Source of the DNA: Sporomusa sp.
Lineage (GTDB): Bacteria; Bacillota_C; Negativicutes; Sporomusales; Sporomusaceae
Assembly (NCBI GenBank): GCA_029256645.1
Contig: JAQSXM010000225.1
Location: 1 to 6,145 of the forward strand
Direction: 5' to 3'
DNA length: 6,145 nt
Numbering within the stretch: the first letter of the stretch is position 1; each line of letters starts with the position of its first letter. Below, piece by piece: positions 1 through 6,095 of the stretch. The position numbers and the translations under genes are program-made. The notes under the pieces are model-generated. The model ran no database searches. It was not told the DNA's origin and worked only from the letters and a program-made list of their open reading frames with translations.

Positions 1-33
1 AAATAAAAAGGACGCCACGAGGGCGTCCTTTTG
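1..33 (-). terminator. Rho-independent terminator of the SLH-porin gene
   Basis: Read on the minus strand, an 11-bp perfect inverted repeat (arms at 22-32 and 6-16, core GGACGCC/GGCGTCC) encloses a 5-nt loop. It runs into a T-rich tail at 9-1 (TTTTTATTT). It lies about 15 nt past the tandem TAA TAA stop of the porin gene, so it should end that transcript. The A-rich base of the stem could also let it work weakly in the other direction, but no plus-strand gene is visible here. Confidence 0.9.
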
Positions 34-47
34 TTGCGGAATGCTTA

Positions 48-1211
48 TTAGAATTTAACGTTGATAGCCGCTTGGGTACGGGCGCCGCCATCAAGTTCAA
101 TACCGTTTTGGTTTTCGAAGTCTTGGTATTTGAGGTTCAGAGTAGTGTTTTTAGCGAGTGCGCGGTCATAGCGTACTTCAAGACCTTTGTAGCCATCGGT
201 TTCGCTCTTGAAGTTCTGGATATCATTTTGGATGTTGGAGAACGGTGAGTTAGCACCGGCTTCTACGTCACGATACAGGGCAGTCAGGCCAAGTTTGTTG
301 AATTTAAGACCATAAGCAGCTGCATTGGCATCTACTGAGCCATTATCGAAATTGTAGAATTCGCCAAGGGCAGTTACGCTGTTAGTCAATTTAATTCCAA
401 CATTGGCACCATATACATCGGTTTCGTTATTTGTGCCATCATCATAGTTAGCATAATCGGCAGTGATATTAGCAGCACCAAGATTCATGCCATATTCAGC
501 ACCATAGATTTTAGTAGTGTCTTTCAGGTTACCAGCATACACTTTCAGGTTGCCTGCTTGAGAAGCAAGACCAGTCATAGCCGAGTCATGCAGGAAGCCA
601 TTGCCAAGTACGAGATCTTGACGGCCAATGGTGTTAGTCAGGCCAAGAGCATCGAAGGTTACGTTGGCAGTGTCCAGTTTAACGCTGCTTTGGTTATCGC
701 CAGAGAAGTCGTTATCATAGTTCAGATTGCCGCTAGTCATACGGGCATTGAATTTCAGGTTGTTGTTGATTTTTCCGTCAAAGCTTACACGGGCACGGAA
801 GTCAGTGTTGTCAAAGCTGTCGGCGTTGCCATAACGAACACGGGCATCACCAGAGATTTTAACCATTTTGTCCACTTTTTGGTCAAGGGCTTCTACTTTT
901 ACGCCCATTTCAGTCAACTCAGCAGCGAATTCTTTGGACAGTTGATCAACAATTTCTTTTTGATCATTGTTCAGGTTTTTTTGCATGGCAGTAGCAATCA
1001 TGGAAGCCATTTCGTAACGGGAAACAGTTTTGTCACCTTTAAAGGTGCCATCGCCGTAGCCTGTGATCACACCGGCTTGAGCAAGCTTGCCAACAGCGTC
1101 ATAAGCCCAGTGTTTTGCAGGCACATCGGAAAACGGATTAGCAAAAGCCGGTACGGCAAATGCTACAGTAAGAGCAGTGGTAACTGCTACTTTAAGAAGT
1201 TTCTTGTTCAT
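48..1211 (-). CDS. OmpM-type outer-membrane porin with N-terminal SLH domain
   Basis: This 387-residue protein should be an outer-membrane beta-barrel tethered to peptidoglycan. Residues 1-24 form a Sec signal peptide, with a likely cut after AFA before NPFSD. Residues about 25-79 are one SLH domain (FSDVPAKHWAYDAV, then ITGYGDGTF, then VSRYEMA). A short helical, probably coiled-coil stalk follows at about 80-117. The rest is alternating beta-strand sequence rich in Asn, Asp, Gly and aromatic residues, ending in Phe (NVKF) as expected of barrels inserted by the BAM machinery. There are no cysteines. In Negativicutes, OmpM SLH domains are known to bind polyamine-modified peptidoglycan and the barrel forms a porin; both roles are inferred here from family. 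The ATG at 1211-1209 has an AAGGGGG ribosome binding site 9 nt upstream. The gene ends in tandem TAA TAA stops followed by a terminator, and appears to be a single-gene unit. Such genomes often hold several paralogues, so no specific symbol is given. Confidence 0.93.
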   Translation of the reverse strand: MNKKLLKVAVTTALTVAFAVPAFANPFSDVPAKHWAYDAVGKLAQAGVITGYGDGTFKGDKTVSRYEMASMIATAMQKNLNNDQKEIVDQLSKEFAAELTEMGVKVEALDQKVDKMVKISGDARVRYGNADSFDNTDFRARVSFDGKINNNLKFNARMTSGNLNYDNDFSGDNQSSVKLDTANVTFDALGLTNTIGRQDLVLGNGFLHDSAMTGLASQAGNLKVYAGNLKDTTKIYGAEYGMNLGAANITADYANYDDGTNNETDVYGANVGIKLTNSVTALGEFYNFDNGSVDANAAAYGLKFNKLGLTALYRDVEAGANSPFSNIQNDIQNFKSETDGYKGLEVRYDRALAKNTTLNLKYQDFENQNGIELDGGARTQAAINVKF

Positions 1212-1386
1212 TCGAGATATCCCCCTTGAAATATATATTTTACATTCGCGGGTGTCGCCACCGACATATCAGGAGGTCTACCCGTTCAGGGGGGATGGTT
1301 TCGAATGAGTATCCACGTTTCCTCAATCTCTTGCCTTCCTCTCCGCAGGGCTTATTCTTGATATGCACCTGCCGCATTCCGCAGGT
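1212..1386 (-). promoter_or_regulatory. Candidate structured 5' leader of the porin mRNA
   Basis: On the minus strand the segment before the porin start can fold in a nested way. ATCCCCC (1296-1290) is fully complementary to GGGGGAT (1225-1219), which contains most of the Shine-Dalgarno sequence. Inside it, CGGGT (1284-1280) pairs with ACCCG (1253-1249). Inside that is a hairpin GTCG-GTGG-CGAC (1265-1254), with GGTG-GCGA-CACC as an alternative register carrying a GNRA-type loop. Further upstream, ACCTGC/GCAGGT (1386-1367) makes a 6-bp hairpin. I recognise no known riboswitch class. The pairings are read directly from the sequence; that they regulate translation is inference. Confidence 0.4.
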
Positions 1387-1400
1387 TTATGTTAACATAA
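1387..1400. repeat. 14-bp perfect palindrome, possible operator
   Basis: TTATGTTAACATAA is a perfect dyad in the upstream region of the porin gene. It overlaps the candidate -10 hexamer of the nearer promoter, which is where a repressor would bind. AT-rich palindromes occur by chance in sequence this AT-rich, so regulator binding is only a possibility. No regulator family is recognised from the motif. Confidence 0.4.
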
Positions 1401-1417
1401 TTTCGACACAGTTGCAA
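1389..1417 (-). promoter_or_regulatory. Candidate proximal sigma-A-type promoter for the porin gene
   Basis: On the minus strand a TTGCAA -35 hexamer (1417-1412) is followed after 17 bp by TAACAT (1394-1389). An extended -10 TG dinucleotide sits one base upstream of the -10. Initiation would fall near 1382 and give a leader of about 170 nt. The hexamers match the consensus moderately (4 of 6 each), and the distal candidate competes with it. Confidence 0.4.
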
Positions 1418-1461
1418 GAATTCCTCTTTTATAACAACATGTAGTTTTTGGTAAAACTCTT

Positions 1462-1490
1462 GTTATATAAGCATTAATTAGATAAAACAA
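1462..1490 (-). promoter_or_regulatory. Candidate distal sigma-A-type promoter for the porin gene
   Basis: On the minus strand TTGTTT (1490-1485) is followed after 17 bp by TATAAC (1467-1462), a 5-of-6 match to the -10 consensus with a weak -35. The sequence upstream is AT-rich, as for an UP element. Initiation near 1455 would give a leader of about 240 nt. It lies downstream of the preceding operon's terminator, consistent with independent transcription of the porin. Confidence 0.4.
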
Positions 1491-1505
1491 CTGCATCTTG
1501 AGTTC

Positions 1506-1524
1506 GTTATGCACTTTACATAAC
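1506..1524. repeat. Inverted repeat GTTATG-N7-CATAAC upstream of the porin gene
   Basis: Two 6-bp arms are separated by 7 bp, upstream of the distal promoter candidate. The arms share TTATG/CATAA with the tighter palindrome at 1387-1400. The pair could be binding sites for one regulator, but the different spacing (4 versus 7) and the high AT content weaken this. Confidence 0.3.
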
Positions 1525-1550
1525 TAAACTTCATGTTAAACTATATTCTG

Positions 1551-1589
1551 CAAAAAAAGAAGGAATCCTGCTTGATAAGCAGGATTCCT
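1551..1589 (-). terminator. Rho-independent terminator of the lpt-DUF3084 operon
   Basis: On the minus strand a perfect 13-bp stem (AGGAATCCTGCTT with its complement, 1589-1561) carries a 3-nt loop. It is followed by TCTTTTTTT (down to 1552). It begins 22 nt after the stop codon of the DUF3084 gene. It is the only clear terminator downstream of the lpt genes in the window, so it marks the operon end and isolates the porin gene. Confidence 0.93.
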
Positions 1590-1611
1590 GACCGGTATAT
1601 TCTGTCAATTT

Positions 1612-2883
1612 TCAAAAGACACTTTTAATGCGAATCTCGATTTGCAGCGGGCCGGCCGTATAGGTGTCGGCTTTGGCCTCTGCAGTAAGCTCTATCTTGC
1701 CATTGTAGCGTTTGACTCTGTTAACAACCTCAAATAGCTGAGAGCCGCTCATGCTGCCTACTGTGCCCTGGATGGGGTCAGGCAGGATGCCCTGGGTAAC
1801 AGCAGCGGCATTGACCTTCTGCAGGAAAAGCATGACGGTTTCCTCGGCCTGCTGGGCGTTGCCGGGAGCGGTAACAACCTCGCGGTATACTACCCCGCCT
1901 TTATTATAAACAAGGTGGTTGGGATACAGCTCCAGGCGACCGATTACCGGTTCACCATAGACGGTGTTGCCCACAGTGGAGATACGGACAATGACTGGTT
2001 GGTTGGTTCCGGAAATTAACGCTGCTGCCTGGTCAAACTCGGAGCGGGCAATCCATAATATCTCAAGCTTCTTATCGGCTACATCAAGTTTATTGAGAAT
2101 TTGCACGTTGGTCTTGTATACTACCGCCCCCAGGGAGTTGGCGGTGTCCTCCGGTGACTTGCCACCCTCCACGACCGAGGTGGACAGTACTTCCCCGGTC
2201 CTGAATACGACGGTGCCTTCACGGACATTCTGGAGACCGTTTTTCAGACTGACAGTCAGGTCATTCAAGCGGTCAACATCGCTCTGAAGCGCAGTCTTAA
2301 CTGTGGTTAACTCGTTCATCTTGGTGTTCAGACCGGCAATACGGCTGTCCAGTTCTGTTTTAGTTGCCTGCAGGTTCTTAATATCTTTCTGGTATTTGGT
2401 CAAGTCCTTCTGCGCCAGCGAGTAATCGGACTGCAGACGGCTTAACGCAGCAGCGGCCTTGTCCCGCTCGGCAGTGACCTCATCAAGTTCTGCTATACTC
2501 TGCGCCAGGCGTTCGGCATTATCCTTAACCTTAGCAGTAATGGCCACATACTCGATTGTTTTGGTTTCAAGGTCAGCACGGCTGCGTTCAAGCTCACTTG
2601 ATTTAGAATCGACTTCACTGTTTAGGGATACCAGTTCAGCTTTAAGCTCTTCCATGCCAAACAGTGCGGTACGGACGTCCCAGGATACGGCAGTCATAAA
2701 GCCTAGCGTAATTGCCGATATGAGAATACCGGTAACAATGGTCACAATAATTGAGGTATGCTTGGGTCTGAGGCCGAAAATACTGAGCTTCTTTTTTCCT
2801 ACTTTGGTCCCTAGTTTGTCACCAATATACGCAATGGCGCCGCCCATAACAGCAATTATGGCAATAAGCACTACACCGTACAT
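1612..2883 (-). CDS. DUF3084-family inner-membrane protein with long coiled coil
   Basis: This 423-residue protein has no established function that I know of. Residues about 3-21 are a first membrane segment. A conserved DUF3084-type stretch follows at about 22-42 (GDKLGTKVGKKK, then SIFGLRPKH), and a second membrane segment at about 44-66. Residues about 77-220 are heptad-rich and charged, a long coiled coil. Residues about 221-423 form a mixed globular domain. Two membrane helices followed by a coiled coil suggest an inner-membrane anchor with a long rod; which side the rod lies on is not certain from sequence. The ATG at 2883 is preferred over a TTG 24 nt upstream because AGGAGG (2896-2891) sits 7 nt before it. 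The gene starts 36 nt after the LPS permease and is followed by a strong terminator, so it is the last gene of the lpt operon. A role in envelope assembly or LPS export is inferred from position only. Confidence 0.88.
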   Translation of the reverse strand: MYGVVLIAIIAVMGGAIAYIGDKLGTKVGKKKLSIFGLRPKHTSIIVTIVTGILISAITLGFMTAVSWDVRTALFGMEELKAELVSLNSEVDSKSSELERSRADLETKTIEYVAITAKVKDNAERLAQSIAELDEVTAERDKAAAALSRLQSDYSLAQKDLTKYQKDIKNLQATKTELDSRIAGLNTKMNELTTVKTALQSDVDRLNDLTVSLKNGLQNVREGTVVFRTGEVLSTSVVEGGKSPEDTANSLGAVVYKTNVQILNKLDVADKKLEILWIARSEFDQAAALISGTNQPVIVRISTVGNTVYGEPVIGRLELYPNHLVYNKGGVVYREVVTAPGNAQQAEETVMLFLQKVNAAAVTQGILPDPIQGTVGSMSGSQLFEVVNRVKRYNGKIELTAEAKADTYTAGPLQIEIRIKSVF

Positions 2884-2890
2884 GGCTATC

Positions 2891-2896
2891 CCTCCT
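2891..2896 (-). promoter_or_regulatory. Ribosome binding site deciding the DUF3084 start
   Basis: AGGAGG on the minus strand lies 7 nt before the ATG at 2883. It falls downstream of the alternative TTG at 2907, so it excludes that start. Confidence 0.85.
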
Positions 2897-2919
2897 CTCT
2901 CCGGCAAATGAGACTATAG

Positions 2920-4008
2920 CTATCGCGATGCTTTATAGATCAAATATATGCCTGCCAGGGTACCGATGATGTTCGGTATCCAGGCAGCAAGCAGCGGTGG
3001 AATTGCTCCTCCCTGTCCTAAGGCAGTGCATACTGTCAGAACAGCATAATACATGAAGATAATGATAATACTCAGCCCCAGGCCAATGGATGAGCTTGAC
3101 CTGTTTGGAGACAACCCCAGGGGGGTACCAATCAGGGCAAAGACAAAACTGGCCATCGGAATAGCGATCCGCTGATACAGTTCTACTTCATAGTTGCTTG
3201 TTTTGGCATATTCCTTTTTCAAAACAGAAATATACTGCTTGAGTTCTGCCATCGACATCTCATCAGGCTTCTTTTGTTCCCGCGAGATATCAGTGGGATT
3301 TTTAGTAATCGGCATTACCTGCTCAGTAAATTTAAGGGTTCGTGTAACCCGGCCCTCTGTTGAAAGATCAGTGATTGTGCCATTATACATAATCCAGCGG
3401 TCAGCGGCCCACACTGCACTCTCAGCATTTTCTAACCTGACCAGCCGGCCGGCCTCAAATTCCTGAACAGAGACTTTACTCAGGGTATTGGTATCTGACA
3501 TATAGTTTTGTGCATAGGTTAACCGTTCAATCTGGCCTGCTTTAACGTCTTTAACAACAATGTGTTCCTGTGACTTAGGCCGGGTATTTTTTTCGATCTC
3601 ATAGCGCACAATGTTACTATAGCCGGCATTAGCTGCCGGCACTACTTCTTCGTTAAGGACAATCGCAGCACAACTGACTACTAAGGCAGTAATCATAACC
3701 GGAACAGCCAGCCGGTAAAAGCTGAGTCCCCCTGATCGCATGGCCGTGATTTCACTGGAACCTGATAACCGGCCAAAAGCCAGCAGTGCCGCCAACAGCA
3801 TGGACATAGGAAAGGTTAAGACGATAATCCCTGGCAGGCTGTAGAAAAACAGCTTAGTTACCGTAAGGATCGATGCGCCGTATTTTGTTACATATTGAGC
3901 AATTCTAAACAGTGTGCTGGTGCCGATAAAAACACTGGAAAATGCGGCTATGCCGAAAAAGAATGGCCCCAACAGCTCTTTTAGAATGTATTTGTCAAGT
4001 ATACGCAT
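2920..4008 (-). CDS. LPS export permease, LptF/LptG (YjgP/YjgQ) family
   Basis: This is the membrane subunit of the LptB-LptFG ABC transporter that pulls LPS from the outer leaflet of the inner membrane and hands it to LptC. The 362 residues match the family's usual length and layout. Three membrane segments come first (about 12-35, 54-80, 99-119), then a periplasmic beta-jellyroll of about 150 residues (about 121-275), then three more (about 279-299, 305-330, 335-357). The stretch GRLSGSSEITAMRSGGLS (79-96) is the conserved cytoplasmic coupling region seen in LptF and LptG, which contacts LptB. The N-terminus (LDKYI) looks more like LptG and the coupling region more like LptF, so I assign neither. 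The ATG at 4008 is chosen over an upstream start at 4095, which would overlap lptB by 77 bp: AAGGAG sits 6 nt before 4008, and the family N-terminus begins there. Only one such permease is present in the window. Confidence 0.93.
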   Translation of the reverse strand: MRILDKYILKELLGPFFFGIAAFSSVFIGTSTLFRIAQYVTKYGASILTVTKLFFYSLPGIIVLTFPMSMLLAALLAFGRLSGSSEITAMRSGGLSFYRLAVPVMITALVVSCAAIVLNEEVVPAANAGYSNIVRYEIEKNTRPKSQEHIVVKDVKAGQIERLTYAQNYMSDTNTLSKVSVQEFEAGRLVRLENAESAVWAADRWIMYNGTITDLSTEGRVTRTLKFTEQVMPITKNPTDISREQKKPDEMSMAELKQYISVLKKEYAKTSNYEVELYQRIAIPMASFVFALIGTPLGLSPNRSSSSIGLGLSIIIIFMYYAVLTVCTALGQGGAIPPLLAAWIPNIIGTLAGIYLIYKASR

Positions 4009-4014
4009 GAAATT

Positions 4015-4020
4015 CTCCTT
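4015..4020 (-). promoter_or_regulatory. Ribosome binding site of the permease gene, overlapping the lptB stop
   Basis: AAGGAG on the minus strand lies 6 nt before the ATG at 4008 and shares its AA with the TAA stop of lptB (4021-4019). Ribosomes ending lptB would finish on the site, which suggests translational coupling between ATPase and permease subunits. Confidence 0.85.
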
Positions 4021-4738
4021 ACAGGCTGAAGTTGTTACCGAGATAATACTTTTTCGCGACCTCACTATTGGCAATTGTCTCACTGTCGCCGTCAATCAGG
4101 ATTTGACCTTCGTTAAGAATATAGGCTTTATCAACAATACTGAGTGTTTCCCGGACGTTATGGTCGGTGATGAGCACCCCGATACCGCGTTCTTTCAGAT
4201 AGCTGATAATGGCCTGAATATCAGATACAGCAATTGGATCAACACCGGCAAACGGTTCATCCAGAAGGATAAAGGCAGGATCTGTGGCCAGCGCCCGGGC
4301 AATCTCGACACGGCGGCGTTCACCGCCTGACAATTCCGAGCCCTGGCGTTTGCGAACATGGGTTACATGAAATTCTTCCAGCAGGCTTTCCATCTTGGCA
4401 GTGGCTTCAACCCGGGAAAGTTTAGTGGTTTCCAGAATGGCCAGCAGGTTATCCTCCACGGAAAGTTTGCGGAATATGGAGGCCTCCTGCGGCAGATAAC
4501 CGATACCATAGCGGGAACGTTGGTACATCGGCATATTGGTTATTTCTTCGCCGTTAATAAAAATCTGGCCGCTGCTGGGACGCTCCAGACCGACAATCAT
4601 ATAAAACGTGGTTGTTTTACCTGCACCGTTGGCCCCAAGGAGACCAACGATTTGTCCCTGCTCGACCCGCAGGCTGACCCCATTGACCACATTGCGGGTT
4701 TTAAAGGTTTTTACTAAATCGCGGGTTTCGATATACAT
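4019..4738 (-). CDS. lptB: LPS export ABC transporter ATPase LptB
   Basis: LptB is the cytoplasmic ATPase that drives LPS extraction by the LptF/LptG permease. All nucleotide-binding motifs are intact in the 239 residues: Walker [10 protein letters not shown] (35-43), Q-loop Gln84 in LPQEASIF, signature [13 protein letters not shown] (136-148), Walker B ILLDEP (157-162) with catalytic Glu161, D-loop GVDP (165-168), and switch His193 in [21 protein letters not shown] and the C-terminal YLGNNFSL are typical of LptB and separate it from other ABC ATPases; the closely related LivF/LivG-type proteins lack this C-terminus. Length is normal for the family (about 240). The start is the ATG at 4738, with a GAGG about 11 nt upstream, a looser ribosome binding site than its neighbours have. 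It lies 47 bp after lptA, and its stop falls in the next gene's ribosome binding site. Confidence 0.97.
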   Translation of the reverse strand: MYIETRDLVKTFKTRNVVNGVSLRVEQGQIVGLLGANGAGKTTTFYMIVGLERPSSGQIFINGEEITNMPMYQRSRYGIGYLPQEASIFRKLSVEDNLLAILETTKLSRVEATAKMESLLEEFHVTHVRKRQGSELSGGERRRVEIARALATDPAFILLDEPFAGVDPIAVSDIQAIISYLKERGIGVLITDHNVRETLSIVDKAYILNEGQILIDGDSETIANSEVAKKYYLGNNFSL

Positions 4739-4785
4739 TATCGCAACATCCTCGCTACTATTAAGAGTTTAGCTCCCCTGGCGTC

Positions 4786-5535
4786 TTATTGCTGCGGGGT
4801 TATGATCAGTTTAGTACGCCCCTGGGCATCCATCGCTTTTTCGTCAAGACGCACGGTCAGGGTTTCCCCTGTCAGAACATTGCCGTCCTGAAGGGCACGG
4901 GCATTACCGCTTAAAATTACTTTACTCTGGCCTTTGGGATCACCATAGTAGGTTGCGGTATTGGCAGTTGCATCAAGTTTACGTGTCTGGCTGACAATAT
5001 GCACAGAACCGGTACCGGTAGCACTGTTTTCAGGGATAAAGGCTTCAATTTTGTCAGCAGTCATAATACCGTCAGGCATCTCGATCCTGCCGTTCTCAGG
5101 TACTAGTGCATACTGAGTCTCTGAGAAATACTCGATCCTGGGGCCTGTAAGCCGCTGCTCCCCCTTTGTCAGGACTGCGTCCCCAAAGGCAATCAGATGG
5201 GTGTTATTTTTATAGGTCTTTACCTCGGCAGCAGTCAGCGTGGCGTCCTGGTTAACGGCACTTATGCCACCGGTGAGATACCCCTCCTGGCTTTTGGTAT
5301 TGTACTCAGCCTGCGCACCGGTCATTACGGATTGACCTTGCGTAATACGAACACCACCGGTAGCAAGCATAATGCCACTGGCTGAGTCATACTCAATCGA
5401 GTCGGCCGCAATCTCCACAGGGGTTTTGGCTGCACTCTGCGGTGCTGCCAGGGCAGCCAGGCTGCCTGCGTTTAACGTAAATGCCAACGCCAGGGCAAGT
5501 ACAGCCGGTGATGAAATAAATCTTAACTTTTTCAT
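4786..5535 (-). CDS. lptA: Periplasmic LPS-transport protein LptA (OstA-like)
   Basis: LptA monomers stack head to tail into the periplasmic beta-jellyroll bridge that carries LPS from LptC to LptD. The 249-residue product has a Sec signal peptide (Lys-Lys-Leu-Arg, then a hydrophobic core, cleavage near residues 30-31 in ALAAPQ). The mature part has the OstA/LptA repeated-strand pattern: VEIAADSIEYDSASG at about 40-54, then ATGGVRITQG, LTAAEVKTY, LTGPRIEYF, MTADKIEAF and LTGETLTVRL. At 249 residues it is clearly longer than E. coli LptA (185), enough for additional strands in one monomer. ATG at 5535 overlaps the lptC stop (ATGA), and AGGAGG (5550-5545) lies 9 nt upstream. The gene sits between lptC and lptB. 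A general OstA-family protein is the alternative call, but the context favours LptA. Confidence 0.9.
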   Translation of the reverse strand: MKKLRFISSPAVLALALAFTLNAGSLAALAAPQSAAKTPVEIAADSIEYDSASGIMLATGGVRITQGQSVMTGAQAEYNTKSQEGYLTGGISAVNQDATLTAAEVKTYKNNTHLIAFGDAVLTKGEQRLTGPRIEYFSETQYALVPENGRIEMPDGIMTADKIEAFIPENSATGTGSVHIVSQTRKLDATANTATYYGDPKGQSKVILSGNARALQDGNVLTGETLTVRLDEKAMDAQGRTKLIITPQQ

Positions 5536-6095
5536 TCAGTCTTCCCTCCTGTGATTACCCGGGCCCTACCGAACACTTTGACTTTTTCCATATTGGCATC
5601 TGTCAGGATATTATCACCGGTAATAACGGTACCATTGCGGATCAGCGTAACACCGCCAGTGCCGGTAAAGCTCTTGGGTTCGCCGGACCACCGGGCTTCC
5701 GGGGCAGTAAATACTGCTCCATCACTGGCAGTAGCCTTGATGTCACCCTGCATCGAAATGTCGTGGGTCTTGGCATCAAGGACGGCCCGCTTGGCAATGA
5801 TCTCCATTTTAGCGCCATTCTCCTGATAAAACACGCCTTTTAGGTTATTTAGATAAACTACTTTTCCAGTCGGTTCAGCCTCAATGGTATCAGCACTTAG
5901 TTCCCATAGTCGCTTTCCATCCTGCTCCTCAATAATGGAGCTGCCGGCAAAGGTTAGATTAGTAGCAGCCTGAGCGGGAGCTGCCTGGGGATCGGTTGCT
6001 GAATCTCTGCCAGGCTCCCCCCCGAAGAGATAATAGAGTCCTCCAGCCAGAATGAGTACGACACAGGCAATACCCAAATAGTTCTTTTTTATCAA
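5532..6095 (-). CDS. lptC: LPS export protein LptC
   Basis: LptC is a bitopic inner-membrane protein that receives LPS from the LptB-LptFG transporter and passes it to LptA. The 187 residues (E. coli LptC has 191) show a short basic N-terminus, one membrane helix at about 6-24, and a low-complexity Ala/Pro/Gln linker to about 45. A periplasmic beta-jellyroll of the LptC/YrbK type follows (LTFAGSSIIEEQDGKRLWELSAD from about 47, later ISMQGDIKATASDG and FTGTGGVTLI). The start is TTG at 6095, supported by GAGGTGA (6109-6103) 7 nt upstream and by the immediate start of the membrane anchor. No usable in-frame ATG precedes the membrane helix. The TTG overlaps the stop of the upstream gene as TTGA, and the lptC stop overlaps the lptA start as ATGA, so translation is probably coupled on both sides. 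Confidence 0.92.
   Translation of the reverse strand: MIKKNYLGIACVVLILAGGLYYLFGGEPGRDSATDPQAAPAQAATNLTFAGSSIIEEQDGKRLWELSADTIEAEPTGKVVYLNNLKGVFYQENGAKMEIIAKRAVLDAKTHDISMQGDIKATASDGAVFTAPEARWSGEPKSFTGTGGVTLIRNGTVITGDNILTDANMEKVKVFGRARVITGGKTE

Noticed and set aside
558..1229. Long plus-strand open frame opposite the porin gene
   Set aside because: It is antisense to a clearly coding gene with signal peptide, SLH domain and barrel. It has no recognisable domain, and its openness follows from the codon use of the opposite strand.
1229..1240. 12-bp AT palindrome (AAATATATATTT) just upstream of the porin ribosome binding site
   Set aside because: It is a simple alternating AT tract that is self-complementary by composition. 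It may keep the region unstructured but is not evidence of a binding site.
1226..1444. 72-codon plus-strand open frame in the intergenic region
   Set aside because: It begins with TTG, has no ribosome binding site or recognisable protein features, and lies opposite the porin leader and promoter region.
2884..2907. N-terminal extension of 8 residues on the DUF3084 protein from a TTG
   Set aside because: The AGGAGG site lies downstream of that TTG and 7 nt before the ATG at 2883, where the membrane segment begins.
4009..4095. N-terminal extension of 29 residues on the LPS permease
   Set aside because: It would overlap lptB by 77 bp, and the extra residues are unlike the family. The ATG at 4008 has an ideal AAGGAG ribosome binding site.
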